64,000 bases of DNA from a virus. Within the stretch, counting starts at the first letter, position 1. Each line of letters starts with the position of its first letter. Below the pieces are notes generated by a model. The model was not told the origin of the DNA, searched no databases, and saw only the letters and a list, made by a program, of their open reading frames with translations. The stretch covers positions 24,267 to 88,266 of the IMG/VR virus record IMGVR_UViG_3300025687_005582. The stretch is one strand, 5' to 3'. The position numbers and the translations under genes are program-made. Shown here one piece after another: positions 45,385-53,386 of the stretch.

Positions 45385-46968
45385 ATGGCTGCGCTTACAA
45401 AGCAAGAGATACTAAAAGAGATTGTTAAAGCCGGCAAAGATCCGGTTTACTTTACAACAAACTACTGTCGCATCTCACACCCGCAAAAAGGTTTAATTCC
45501 TTTCAAAGCATTCGAATATCAGCAGGATCTTTTAAAAGACTTCCGCGATTATCGTTTTAATATTATTCTAAAAGCCCGACAGTTGGGCATTTCTACTATT
45601 AGTGCTGCGTATGTGGCGTGGCTGATGTTGTTTCACAAAGACAAAAACATCCTTGTTGTTGCTACCAAGCTACAAACTGCCACAAACTTGGTTAAAAAAG
45701 TTAAGTCTATCATCAAGAACCTGCCGCAATGGATGCAGATTTCTGATATTACAGTAGATAACAGAACATCCTTTGAACTTTCTAACGGTTCGCAGATTAA
45801 AGGCTCATCAACATCTGGCGATGCTGGTCGTTCCGAGGCACTTTCGCTTCTAATCATCGATGAGGCTGCTCACGTTGAGAAGTTAGAAGATCTATGGACT
45901 GCGCTTTACCCCACACTATCCACAGGTGGTCGTTGTATTGCGCTATCAACTCCCAACGGTGTAGGTAACTGGTTCCACCAAAACTGTGTTGAAGCAGAAG
46001 CAGGCTTAAATGACTTTCATATGACGACCCTTATGTGGGACGTTCATCCAGAGCGAGACAAGAAATGGTTCGAGAAAGAAACCAGAAACATGTCCAAGCG
46101 CCAGATCGCTCAGGAGTTAGAATGTAACTTCAACGTTTCTGGTGAAACTGTTATCCACCCAGATGATCTACAATGGTATTTGGAAAAAGCTTGCACACCA
46201 GAGTACCGCACTGGCTTTGATAGAAACTATTGGATCTGGAAACAATACAACCCAGAAAACCATTATTTGATTGTTGCCGACGTTGCTCGTGGCGACGGTA
46301 AAGATAACAGCGCTTTTCACATTATAGAACTTGCAAACCTTGAACAGGTAGCTGAATATGTCGGCAAACCAACACCAGACGACTTTGCAGACATTCTTTC
46401 TAATGTGGCAGCTGAATACGGCAACCCTATGTTGGTGATAGAAAACAATAATATTGGCTTTGCTGTTCTTAAAAAGTTGATCGATAAAGGGTATCCTAAT
46501 CTCTACTACACAACAAAGGGTGATCACCAATATGTTGATCCTCTAACCGCACAATGGCAATCAAACGTAATACCCGGTTTTACAACTTCTTCCAAAACAA
46601 GACCTTTGATCGTTGCGAAAATGGAAGAGTTTATGAGAAATAAACTAATTACGATTAACTCAAATCGTTTGCTTTCCGAAATGAAAACATTTATTTGGCA
46701 TCACGGAAGACCGCAAGCAATGAGAAGTTATAACGACGATCTAACAATGTCGTTCGCTATTGGATGCTGGGTAAGAGACACCGTGATTGTAGAAAGTCAA
46801 AAGAACGTAGAGTACAGCAAATCTTTCTTGTCTGCTATCAGCACGGCAAAAACATCTATTTCTACAACGATCCCTGGTATGCAGGGGCACAAGATGACGA
46901 AAGAAACCGAGCGTGTTGAAAAGGCGAAAGAGCTTCAATACCAATATATAGGATTACTAAAAGGCTAG
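45385..46968 (+). CDS. Large terminase subunit (gp17-like)
   Basis: 527 residues (T4 gp17 is 610). ATPase: adenine-binding FEYQQDLL (43-50), Walker A-like KARQLGIST (63-71), Walker B LLIIDEAAH (155-163) with D159/E160, and coupling motif LSTPNGVGN (187-195). Nuclease: IVADVARGDGKD (about 296-307, D299), VIENNNIGFAVLKKL and a late NDDLTMSFAIG acidic motif. It powers DNA translocation into the prohead and cuts the concatemer. Followed by the portal gene 8 bp downstream, the classical order. No small terminase was identified with confidence nearby. Confidence 0.95.
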   Translation: MAALTKQEILKEIVKAGKDPVYFTTNYCRISHPQKGLIPFKAFEYQQDLLKDFRDYRFNIILKARQLGISTISAAYVAWLMLFHKDKNILVVATKLQTATNLVKKVKSIIKNLPQWMQISDITVDNRTSFELSNGSQIKGSSTSGDAGRSEALSLLIIDEAAHVEKLEDLWTALYPTLSTGGRCIALSTPNGVGNWFHQNCVEAEAGLNDFHMTTLMWDVHPERDKKWFEKETRNMSKRQIAQELECNFNVSGETVIHPDDLQWYLEKACTPEYRTGFDRNYWIWKQYNPENHYLIVADVARGDGKDNSAFHIIELANLEQVAEYVGKPTPDDFADILSNVAAEYGNPMLVIENNNIGFAVLKKLIDKGYPNLYYTTKGDHQYVDPLTAQWQSNVIPGFTTSSKTRPLIVAKMEEFMRNKLITINSNRLLSEMKTFIWHHGRPQAMRSYNDDLTMSFAIGCWVRDTVIVESQKNVEYSKSFLSAISTAKTSISTTIPGMQGHKMTKETERVEKAKELQYQYIGLLKG

Positions 46969-46976
46969 GATAGAAA

Positions 46977-48944
46977 ATGGCTAAGAACAAGAACAACCCA
47001 AGAAATCCGGCATCGCCGTTATTCAAAAGACTAACCAGACTTCTATCTGGCCCAGTTGTAAACTATCGTACACAAGTTGCGAGACAAGAAAGAAGAGCAG
47101 ATCTAGATAAGTATCGTTATCGTTTCCGTTCTATGTCTGGTCAGGAGTTCAAGAGACACGATTCTAACATGTCTCAGAACTACAACCTTTACACATCAGC
47201 CGCATTCCGTAACCAAAACAGAGCAGAGCGTTACATTGACTTTGAGCAAATGGAATACATGCCCGAGATTGCTACAGCGTTAGACATCTATGCCGATGAG
47301 ATGACGACATCAAACGAGTATGATCGTCTTCTAAACATTGATTGTCTTAACCACGAAATCAAGACTATCCTTGAGTCTTTATTCTACGACGTTCTAAACA
47401 TTGAGTTTAACTGCTTTGGTTGGGCGCGTTCAATGTGTAAGTATGGCGACTTCTTCCTTTATATGGACATCGATGAGAAGCTAGGTATTACATCTCTTAT
47501 TGGTATGCCTAACAACGAAGTAGAGCGCCTTGAAGGTCAGGACCAAACAAACCCTAACTATGTTCAGTATCAGTGGAACGGTGCTGGTATGACCTTTGAG
47601 AACTGGCAGGTTGCGCACTTTCGCATTTTAGGCAACGATCGTTATTCACCATACGGTACATCCGTTCTAGACCCAGCCCGCCGCATTTGGCGACAGCTAA
47701 CACTTCTAGAAGATGCGATGATTGCTTATCGCGTTGTTCGTGCGCCAGAGCGCCGAGTATTCAAGATTGACGTAGGCAACATTCCGCCACAAGACATTCC
47801 ACAATATATGGAAAAAGTCAAGTCAGAAATGAAGCGCAACTCTCTTGTAAATTCTACAACTGGTCGTGTGGATCTTCGCTACAATCCGCTATCACTTGAA
47901 GAAGATTACTTTATTCCGATGCGTGGTGGCGTTGGATCGGAGATTACATCGCTCCCTGGCGCCAAGTCTTTGGACGACATTGAGGATGTTAAGTATCTTC
48001 GTGATAAGTTGTTCGCAGCAATCAAGATCCCACAGTCTTATCTAACCAACCTTGAAGGCGGGACAGAAGATAAGACTACTCTAGCACAGAAGGATATTCG
48101 TTTCGCAAGAACTATTCACAGACTTCAAAGATCGTTGGTTTCCGAATTGGAGAAGATGGCGATAGTTCATCTTTACACATTAGGTTTCAGAGGTCAAGAT
48201 CTTTTGGGCTTCAAGATTACACTAAATAACCCTTCGCGTCTTGCGGAGCTACAGCAGCTTGAATACATGAAGACAAAGTTCGAGACTGCTACATCAGTTC
48301 CAGAAGGCACGTTTTCAAAGCGTTGGGTTGCTTCCAACATTCTTGGAATGTCTGATTCCGAGTTCCTTCGTAATCAGCGCGAAACTTTCTATGATCGCAA
48401 ATACCAGCAGTCTCTTGAGTCAGTTGTTGACGAAGGCGCTGAGCTTGGTGGCGAAGAAGGCGGGGGCCTCGGAGGAGATCTCGGCGGTGATTTGGGCGGC
48501 GATCTTGGTGGAGACCTTGAAGGCGATCTTGGCGGTGACATCGATCTCGGTGGTGACGAAGGTGGCGCAGAGGCAGGAGGCGGCGAAGAAGACGTTTTAT
48601 TAGCAACCCCGGGTCGTAGGGAAGATAATCCTACAAGACACGAGGGAGCGGCTTACAAGCCTGTTGATGTCGATAAAAGAAAAGGCTCTTCAACAAGACA
48701 CTCACAGGGTCCGATGAGACGCGAAATCAAGCGAATGGTTCGCGGACCAGAGATGGGAACAACCTCCAGAACTGTCCATCCAGGCAAGCTTGGTATGCCT
48801 GATTTCAGATCGCTTGTTGGTCTGGAAGAGAAAGTTCAGCCTACTTATAATAGAGACGAAAGAACTCTTTTCGAGAACACCAATAAAGTTCGTATGTTAG
48901 TAGAACAAATGGAGAGCAAAGAGGAAGAGAAAAATGAAGCATAA
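46977..48944 (+). CDS. Portal protein (gp20-like)
   Basis: 655 residues (T4 gp20 is 524). MEYMPEIATALDIYADEMT (about 91-109), PFG-like NDRYSPYGTSVLDPARRIWRQL, YRVVRAPERRVFKIDVGN, and the IKIPQSYLT...EDKTTLAQKDIRFARTIHRLQ segment are the gp20 family's core. It forms the dodecameric vertex through which DNA passes and docks the terminase. The C-terminus is longer than in T4 because of a Gly/Asp repeat (about residues 488-539) and a basic tail. It overlaps the next gene by 11 nt. Confidence 0.93.
   Translation: MAKNKNNPRNPASPLFKRLTRLLSGPVVNYRTQVARQERRADLDKYRYRFRSMSGQEFKRHDSNMSQNYNLYTSAAFRNQNRAERYIDFEQMEYMPEIATALDIYADEMTTSNEYDRLLNIDCLNHEIKTILESLFYDVLNIEFNCFGWARSMCKYGDFFLYMDIDEKLGITSLIGMPNNEVERLEGQDQTNPNYVQYQWNGAGMTFENWQVAHFRILGNDRYSPYGTSVLDPARRIWRQLTLLEDAMIAYRVVRAPERRVFKIDVGNIPPQDIPQYMEKVKSEMKRNSLVNSTTGRVDLRYNPLSLEEDYFIPMRGGVGSEITSLPGAKSLDDIEDVKYLRDKLFAAIKIPQSYLTNLEGGTEDKTTLAQKDIRFARTIHRLQRSLVSELEKMAIVHLYTLGFRGQDLLGFKITLNNPSRLAELQQLEYMKTKFETATSVPEGTFSKRWVASNILGMSDSEFLRNQRETFYDRKYQQSLESVVDEGAELGGEEGGGLGGDLGGDLGGDLGGDLEGDLGGDIDLGGDEGGAEAGGGEEDVLLATPGRREDNPTRHEGAAYKPVDVDKRKGSSTRHSQGPMRREIKRMVRGPEMGTTSRTVHPGKLGMPDFRSLVGLEEKVQPTYNRDERTLFENTNKVRMLVEQMESKEEEKNEA
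48471..48560 (+). repeat. Degenerate 12-bp repeat encoding GGDL in the portal gene
   Basis: About seven copies of a GGxGGxGAxxTx unit in frame, encoding (GGDL)n-type repeats. The third positions vary, so the peptide rather than the DNA is maintained. It lies in the C-terminal extension of the portal. No spacers of CRISPR type. Confidence 0.75.
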
Positions 48945-49746
48945 TAAAAAAAGAAACACAGCCTTTATTTATGAAACGCTAACAAGAGAACTAACAAAGG
49001 CTATCGTTGATAAGGACAACAACAGAAAAGCAACTGTTCTTGCAATTATCAAAGAAGGATTTGGTGGCGACTCAACATTAGCAAAAGAACTCTCTCTTTA
49101 CAAGACTTTGCTTGAGACAAAAAACATCCAACCTAAACTTGCTGAGAGAATGCTTCAAGAAACAAAGTTTGCTTACTCAAAGTTGGATTCCTCCGAAGTT
49201 TTTGATGCACAGTCTCGAATGATTGCTGCGATCAATAAACAGCTAGGTCAGGACGTTTGGTCTAACTTTGTTCCAAACTTTAAGTCTCTTGCTTCCGTAA
49301 ATGCTATTTTTAGTACAAAGACGCCAGTAAAAAGCAAGGTGCTTTTTGAGCAGGCAATCGTAGATTCAATGAGTGCCGAACAGCCTCTTACCGAGTCTAA
49401 CAAAATGGAGTCTTTGGACAACCTAACTTACAACTCTTTTATCAAGAAGTTTAACGACAAATACACTAACCTTCTAAAAGAGCAAAAAGATCTTCTCAAC
49501 CAATACATCACAAGCTTTGCAGATGACGGGTTCGAACTTCGTATTTACTTGAACGAAGAATTGGAAAGGCTTAAAAGCTTAATTAGTGACGCGAGTCAAA
49601 ATACAGTTGAGCCTCTCATTTCGCAAAAGCTAGATGAAGTATCCGAGTATCTTGAAGGATTCCGCAAGCGTGAGTTTGGGGACAACGATCTAAACAAGAT
49701 TCTTAAGACACAAGAGCTTGTTCAGGAACTAACACAAAATGATTAA
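48934..49746 (+). CDS. Helical protein between portal and protease (270 aa)
   Basis: 270 residues, almost entirely helical: KRNTAFIYETLTRELTKAIVDKD at the start, then ELSLYKTLLETKNI, a region rich in Leu/Glu/Lys with coiled-coil tendency (about 175-265). No cysteines, no membrane segment. In T4 the gap between gp20 and gp21 encodes the prohead core proteins gp67 and gp68; position and helicity fit a core/scaffold part, but no sequence match is claimed. The start overlaps the portal by 11 nt, and the stop overlaps the next ATG by 8 nt. Confidence 0.55.
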   Translation: MKHNKKRNTAFIYETLTRELTKAIVDKDNNRKATVLAIIKEGFGGDSTLAKELSLYKTLLETKNIQPKLAERMLQETKFAYSKLDSSEVFDAQSRMIAAINKQLGQDVWSNFVPNFKSLASVNAIFSTKTPVKSKVLFEQAIVDSMSAEQPLTESNKMESLDNLTYNSFIKKFNDKYTNLLKEQKDLLNQYITSFADDGFELRIYLNEELERLKSLISDASQNTVEPLISQKLDEVSEYLEGFRKREFGDNDLNKILKTQELVQELTQND

Positions 49747-50245
49747 AATCAAAGTCGGTGGTCCGCAAGCTACAGTAGAACTCAAAGCCCGCAAGGCTTT
49801 GGATGGTTCGCTTCTTATTATGGATCACAACAAGATTGATATTGCTGTTATGCCTAAGCAAATGAAAGTTACAACTGTTCCAAAGTCAACTATATCAGAC
49901 GATGTATACGATTATCAAGATCGTCTTTTAGAGTTGCTTGCGGACAAAGGCATTGTTGATCGTTCTTCAATCCAAGGCGGAAACGTATTCCGTTCCTTGG
50001 AGGGAAAGATCTATGCCAATGATGAGATCAATCCTCTACAAGCAGCTACATTTGTGATCGCAGAGTTTATTCATTACGAAGCAGAGCACGAGCAGATTGC
50101 TGATCAGTATGAAAAAGAGTTGGAGGATATGTACACACATCCATCCGACCGCGACTCCACCGAATACGGCGAGGTCCCACAGTATGCCGAGAAGGGCTCT
50201 ATGCGTCCTGGCTACTACTATTACCCACTAAGAAACAGGTATTAG
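49739..50245 (+). CDS. Hypothetical head-region protein (168 aa)
   Basis: 168 residues. A beta-rich N-terminus (IKIKVGGPQATVELKARKALDGSLLIMDH) is followed by a helical region with VYDYQDRLLELLADKGI and a long helix with FVIAEFIHYEAEHEQIADQYEKELEDMY. It ends in a Tyr-rich GYYYYPLRNRY tail. No family recognised. Placed between portal and protease with overlapping ends, it is presumably made with the head proteins. Confidence 0.5.
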   Translation: MIKIKVGGPQATVELKARKALDGSLLIMDHNKIDIAVMPKQMKVTTVPKSTISDDVYDYQDRLLELLADKGIVDRSSIQGGNVFRSLEGKIYANDEINPLQAATFVIAEFIHYEAEHEQIADQYEKELEDMYTHPSDRDSTEYGEVPQYAEKGSMRPGYYYYPLRNRY

Positions 50246-50246
50246 A

Positions 50247-50564
50247 TTGCAACTGCTACATTTTGTCCTTGCCGCTTACGGCATGACATTCATTATTGTT
50301 CACGGACATATCTTCAATAAAATACGACCAGCCTGCTCTGCTTGGGGCGGCTTTGGTCGTTTATTTCACTGTTGTCTATGTATGGGATTTTGGGTTGGAG
50401 TTTTTCTCTGGGGCGTAAGTCCATATACAGAACTATTTAATTTTGATCGTACACTTGCAGATGCTTTTATTTGTGGGTGTATTAGCGCTGGAACATCATA
50501 CATTTTAAGTATGGTAGTAAATGATTACGGGATCAACTTGATCCACAAAGGAGGTGAATCATGA
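50247..50564 (+). CDS. Small membrane protein, DUF1360-like
   Basis: 105 residues from a TTG start directly after the previous stop; an internal ATG at 50283 would cut the first hydrophobic helix, so TTG is preferred. Three hydrophobic segments (about 3-20, 38-58, 70-92). The cysteine-rich turn FHCCLCMGFWVGVF resembles the C-x2-C...W pattern of DUF1360 membrane proteins found in phages and bacteria, function unknown. An odd neighbour for head genes. It ends in an ATGA overlap with a 16-residue micro-ORF preceded by a perfect ribosome site. Confidence 0.55.
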   Translation: MQLLHFVLAAYGMTFIIVHGHIFNKIRPACSAWGGFGRLFHCCLCMGFWVGVFLWGVSPYTELFNFDRTLADAFICGCISAGTSYILSMVVNDYGINLIHKGGES

Positions 50565-50611
50565 AAAAGTGGCAAATCCAGCCTGTACGCCGCTGCTGCT
50601 CCGGTAGCTGA
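50561..50611 (+). CDS. 16-residue micro-ORF with consensus Shine-Dalgarno
   Basis: ATG at 50561 overlaps the previous stop (ATGA) and is preceded by AAGGAGGTGA (50547-50557), the strongest ribosome site in the window. It encodes MKKWQIQPVRRCCSGS and stops at 50609-50611, just before a terminator. So strong a site spent on so short a frame suggests a real peptide, a leader, or a site conserved for another reason. No family recognised. Confidence 0.5.
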   Translation: MKKWQIQPVRRCCSGS

Positions 50612-50617
50612 ATTTAT

Positions 50618-50652
50618 GTGGGGGTGAAAGCCCCCACGTTAAATCTTTTTTT
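50618..50652 (+). terminator. Rho-independent terminator before the protease gene
   Basis: Perfect 7-bp GC stem GTGGGGG (50618-50624) / CCCCCAC (50631-50637) with the 6-nt loop TGAAAG, then GTTAAATC and seven T (50646-50652). It would separate the portal-side transcript from the protease transcript unless anti-termination acts. No clear promoter was seen in the 12 bp between it and the protease ATG, so some read-through is likely. Confidence 0.75.
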
Positions 50653-50664
50653 GAGAGAACAACA

Positions 50665-51264
50665 ATGGCTAAACTACTACGAGAATTTTATGAACTATGT
50701 GAAGGTGGCGTCTGCCAAGACCTTCTAACCGAATCTGAAAAGCAGTTTGTTCGCGACGGCGGAATGATGCTAACAGGCAAGCTACAAGAAGCAGAGGTTC
50801 AGAACGGAAACGGACGTGTATATCCTCGCTCTGTATTAGAAAGAGAAGTTAAGCGATACGCAAAGGTCGTTGAGGACCGCCGTGCTCTTGGCGAGTTAGA
50901 TCACCCAGATTCTTCTATTATTAATTTAGCCAACGTGTCCCATATGATTACAGAGGTTTGGATGGACGGGCCAGCCGTAATGGGCAAATGTAAAGTTCTC
51001 GACACTCCATCCGGCCAGATTCTACGTGCCCTTGTAGATTCGGGTGTTAAGATTGGCATTTCTTCCCGTGGTATGGGATCTGTAAGCGAGAGAATGGGTA
51101 AGACCATCGTGGAAGATGATTTTCAGTTGATTTGTTTTGACATTGTTTCAGAGCCATCAACACCAAATGCTTTTATGGCTCTGTCCGAGGGGAAACTCGT
51201 AAATGAGCAAATTGAAAAAAATAATAAGATTATTACTCTTATGAATGAAATTATTGGAGATTAA
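50665..51264 (+). CDS. Prohead maturation protease (gp21-like)
   Basis: 199 residues (T4 gp21 is 212). GELDHP gives H80, ISSRGMGS gives S133/S134, and FDIVSEPS carries D159. These match the His-Ser site of gp21-type prohead proteases. NGNGRVYPRSVLEREV (about 47-62) is the family's first conserved block. The enzyme cleaves scaffold, capsid and internal proteins after (I/L)xE during maturation (established for T4). It likely acts on the leaders of the small proteins encoded just downstream and on the capsid protein. It follows a terminator by 12 bp. Confidence 0.9.
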   Translation: MAKLLREFYELCEGGVCQDLLTESEKQFVRDGGMMLTGKLQEAEVQNGNGRVYPRSVLEREVKRYAKVVEDRRALGELDHPDSSIINLANVSHMITEVWMDGPAVMGKCKVLDTPSGQILRALVDSGVKIGISSRGMGSVSERMGKTIVEDDFQLICFDIVSEPSTPNAFMALSEGKLVNEQIEKNNKIITLMNEIIGD

Positions 51265-51267
51265 AAA

Positions 51268-51702
51268 ATGAAAATTTCAGAAGTAAGATTAAAAGAAATC
51301 ATTAAAGAAGAAATTGATGCCGCCGTAGAGGAAGGCTTGCTAGATAGACTTAAAGCTCGTGCTGCTAGCGCCAAAGGGAAAGCAGCCAGCGCTGCATCCA
51401 AATTGGGCGCTAAAGCTGCCGGCGCACTTGGAGCCTCCAGCGCCGCCGCTGAACTTGAGCGTGCAGCTGCAGCGAGAAAAGGTGCCGCTCAAGACAGAGA
51501 AGTGGAGGTGTTGAGAAACTCACTAGGCAAAAGAATAAAAAGGGTTCAAGCTCGATTTCAAAAAGAATTAGAAGCTGCTCTTGTTGACGCCACGAAGCTA
51601 GGATTGGATGATAGTAGGGCTGAACAAATAGTTTATGGTGATCTCAACAAAGTAAATCAGGCTCTTAAGCAGGCTGCTGAAACATTGGCTGCAGAGGAAT
51701 AA
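51268..51702 (+). CDS. Ala/Lys-rich candidate internal head protein
   Basis: 144 residues. The leader MKISEVRLKEIIKEEI has an I12-K13-E14 site for the gp21-type protease. Residues 28-75 are an Ala/Lys/Gly-rich segment (KARAASAKGKAASAASKLGAKAA) like histone H1 tails or other DNA-condensing proteins. The rest is a charged helix (95-144). It follows the protease gene by 3 bp. By analogy with T4 internal proteins it could be a processed, DNA-bound head protein, but no homologue is named. GC is higher in the Ala-rich part. Confidence 0.6.
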   Translation: MKISEVRLKEIIKEEIDAAVEEGLLDRLKARAASAKGKAASAASKLGAKAAGALGASSAAAELERAAAARKGAAQDREVEVLRNSLGKRIKRVQARFQKELEAALVDATKLGLDDSRAEQIVYGDLNKVNQALKQAAETLAAEE

Positions 51703-52152
51703 ATGAAAAAGTCGGAGTTCAAAAAACTAATCAAGCCTATTGTTCAAGAGTGTATTAAAGAGTCGCTTCTTGAAGACGGTTTGATTTCCGGCATTATTGC
51801 CGAGGTTGTCAAGGGGATGTCTTCACAAACTATTGTTGAGACAAAAACACCACAACCAAAAGTAGATCCTGTTATGGAAAGAATGAAAGCAAATGCTTTC
51901 AACAAAGAACAGTCCGGCAAACTTCAAGAGCATAAGAAAAAGCTTATGGCTGCTATTGGCGGTTCAGCTTACAACGGTGTTGATTTGTTTGAAGGAACAA
52001 CTCCAGCACCAGCACAAGCGTCCCCAACTGCACAGGCTTCTCCAATGTCCGGACAAAGCCCAAGTGATCCAGGCGTAGATATCTCTAGTCTCTTCGGAGC
52101 AGTAGGCAGAAACTGGAACGCTCATATGAACGAAATGAAAGAAAGAGAGTAA
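51703..52152 (+). CDS. Candidate prohead core/internal protein (149 aa)
   Basis: 149 residues beginning MKKSEFKKLIKPIVQECIKESLLEDG, an amphipathic basic leader with V14-Q15-E16 and I18-K19-E20 as possible protease sites. A second (I/L)xE site occurs at IIAE. The middle is charged and helical; residues 95-125 are Ala/Pro/Ser-rich linker; the end is helical. Such a leader is common in small proteins of marine T4-like phages near the prohead genes (recalled, not searched). It starts directly after the preceding stop. A core or internal protein is the best inference. Confidence 0.55.
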   Translation: MKKSEFKKLIKPIVQECIKESLLEDGLISGIIAEVVKGMSSQTIVETKTPQPKVDPVMERMKANAFNKEQSGKLQEHKKKLMAAIGGSAYNGVDLFEGTTPAPAQASPTAQASPMSGQSPSDPGVDISSLFGAVGRNWNAHMNEMKERE

Positions 52153-52156
52153 TAAA

Positions 52157-52378
52157 ATGGCTGTTAACCTTGAGGTAGTCAAAAGACGCGGCGAGTCAGA
52201 TGAGAAACTAATTCGTCGTTTTAATCGTAAATGCAAAAAACAAAAGATTGTTGAAGAGTACAGAGAAAAAACTGATTACTATGTTAAGCCTTCTATCACA
52301 AAGCGCCTGAAAAGACAGCAGGCTATTCGCGAGCAACAGAAGCGCGTGAGAAAAGAACAAGATAATTTGTTTAGGTAA
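52157..52378 (+). CDS. rpsU: Ribosomal protein bS21 homologue
   Basis: 73 residues, the normal bS21 length. VNLEVVKRRGESDEKLIRRFNRKCKKQKIVEEYREK then YVKPSITKRLKRQQAIREQQKR aligns by eye over its whole length with bacterial bS21: the 'E..d.ALrRFkr.cek.gil.E.r.re.YekPs..rkrk...a.kr' pattern, including the KP(S/T) turn. bS21 is the last-joining small-subunit protein and takes part in mRNA 5'-end engagement at the anti-Shine-Dalgarno site. Viral bS21 genes are known from pelagiphage and marine viromes, so this fits. The gene lies among head genes, so late expression is likely. It may tune host ribosomes to phage mRNAs (inference). Confidence 0.88.
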   Translation: MAVNLEVVKRRGESDEKLIRRFNRKCKKQKIVEEYREKTDYYVKPSITKRLKRQQAIREQQKRVRKEQDNLFR

Positions 52379-52393
52379 TCTTGTTTTACTTTA

Positions 52394-52400
52394 CTATTTA
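52394..52400 (+). promoter_or_regulatory. Candidate late promoter CTATTTA (before 52418)
   Basis: CTATTTA in the 39-bp gap after bS21, 24 nt before the ATG at 52418, with ACGGAGAA as ribosome site between. Same layout as the element at 34051. Confidence 0.5.
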
Positions 52401-52417
52401 ATAACGGAGAAATATAA

Positions 52418-52822
52418 ATGTCAACTTACAACTACAAACCCGGACTAGGCAATGCCGCTTCTTATCAGGTATCTGGTATACCTTACGTAACAGGTGGAAT
52501 TGATCTATCTGCTGGGGGCGTAACGTCTATAGACTTTCCATCCGTAACAAGTTGGATTGTTGTTAGCGTGGGTGATAACAACACCTGTAATGTTGGCTTT
52601 TCCTCATTGGGTGCTCAAAACGAGAACTACTTAAAGATTACCGGCAATACTGTAAGCCCAAGGTTTGAAATTAAAGCAACTCAGTTACATCTGTCGGGAA
52701 CCTCAGCCGATGTTTCAGTAATGGCTGGCTTGACGTATATTTCTAAAGCAGATATTAACAACGCTGCGGTTTCACCTTCTGGCTCTAACTGGTCTGGCTC
52801 TCTAGCAGCTCTTGTGGGGTAA
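52418..52822 (+). CDS. Small virion protein (134 aa), possible decoration protein
   Basis: 134 residues, Ser/Gly/Asn-rich and beta-structured, few charges: MSTYNYKPGLGNAASYQVSGIPYVTGG then alternating strands. It has its own candidate late promoter and good ribosome site, so it may be abundant. No cysteine except C68-like in NTCNVGF. No family recognised. A small soluble beta-sandwich on the capsid or at the neck is plausible, but there is no direct evidence. Confidence 0.5.
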   Translation: MSTYNYKPGLGNAASYQVSGIPYVTGGIDLSAGGVTSIDFPSVTSWIVVSVGDNNTCNVGFSSLGAQNENYLKITGNTVSPRFEIKATQLHLSGTSADVSVMAGLTYISKADINNAAVSPSGSNWSGSLAALVG

Positions 52823-52828
52823 TAACCC

Positions 52829-53338
52829 ATGTCTGATCCAAAGAACAAATGGACGCAACCTGATGCGCCACCCCCGCCAATGTTCTTTGGCCAAAAAGAG
52901 CGTGACCTTGTAAAACAAGTTAATGATGAGTTAGCTGAAAGAGTTGTTGGACAAACAGTTGCTTACTATCCTATAAGCGTTGAGCACTCTAATTTTAATG
53001 AAACATATGGAGAAGCAATAGACAAAGTTACGCTTCCGCCTGTTCGTGTGTTTGCTTACGTTGTTGTAGAGAATGAGCAAACAAACCAAAAGTATGGATA
53101 CGAATACCAATCTAAACTAACAGTTAATTTTCATCGCCGCCGCCTAACAGAAGATCAAGATCTTTTTGTTCGTGCTGGTGATTTTATTCAGTATGGTGAT
53201 TTGTTTTACGAGATTGTAAAAACGTATAACGACACAAGATATTACTTTGGTCAAGTAGATCACAAGTTTCAGATAAGCGCCGAATGTGTAAGAGCGCGAG
53301 AAGGAACTTTTAGAGTTATTGATAGTGTTGATAGATAA
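52829..53338 (+). CDS. Neck protein, gp14-like (tentative)
   Basis: 169 residues (T4 gp14 is 256). FFGQKERDLVKQVNDELAERVVGQTVAYYPI, then NETYGEAIDKV, followed by SKLTVNFHRRRL, RAGDFIQYGDLFYEIV and YYFGQVDHKFQISAECVR. This order follows gp14-type neck proteins: an N-terminal helix, a YGE(D/A) turn, a beta domain with 'P/GDfI...lfEI...... QVDH.f....'. Role (known for T4): completes the head and forms the neck to which the tail docks. Homology is by pattern only and distant, hence moderate confidence. The gene starts 6 bp after the previous stop. Confidence 0.5.
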   Translation: MSDPKNKWTQPDAPPPPMFFGQKERDLVKQVNDELAERVVGQTVAYYPISVEHSNFNETYGEAIDKVTLPPVRVFAYVVVENEQTNQKYGYEYQSKLTVNFHRRRLTEDQDLFVRAGDFIQYGDLFYEIVKTYNDTRYYFGQVDHKFQISAECVRAREGTFRVIDSVDR

Positions 53339-53386
53339 ATCATCTAAGCCCAGACAGACTTGCTTTGAGTTTTTGACTTTGACCAA

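Noticed and set aside
48471-48560. Short direct repeats considered as a CRISPR array
   Set aside because: Units are 12 bp, contiguous, in frame and lack spacers; they encode a Gly/Asp repeat in the portal.
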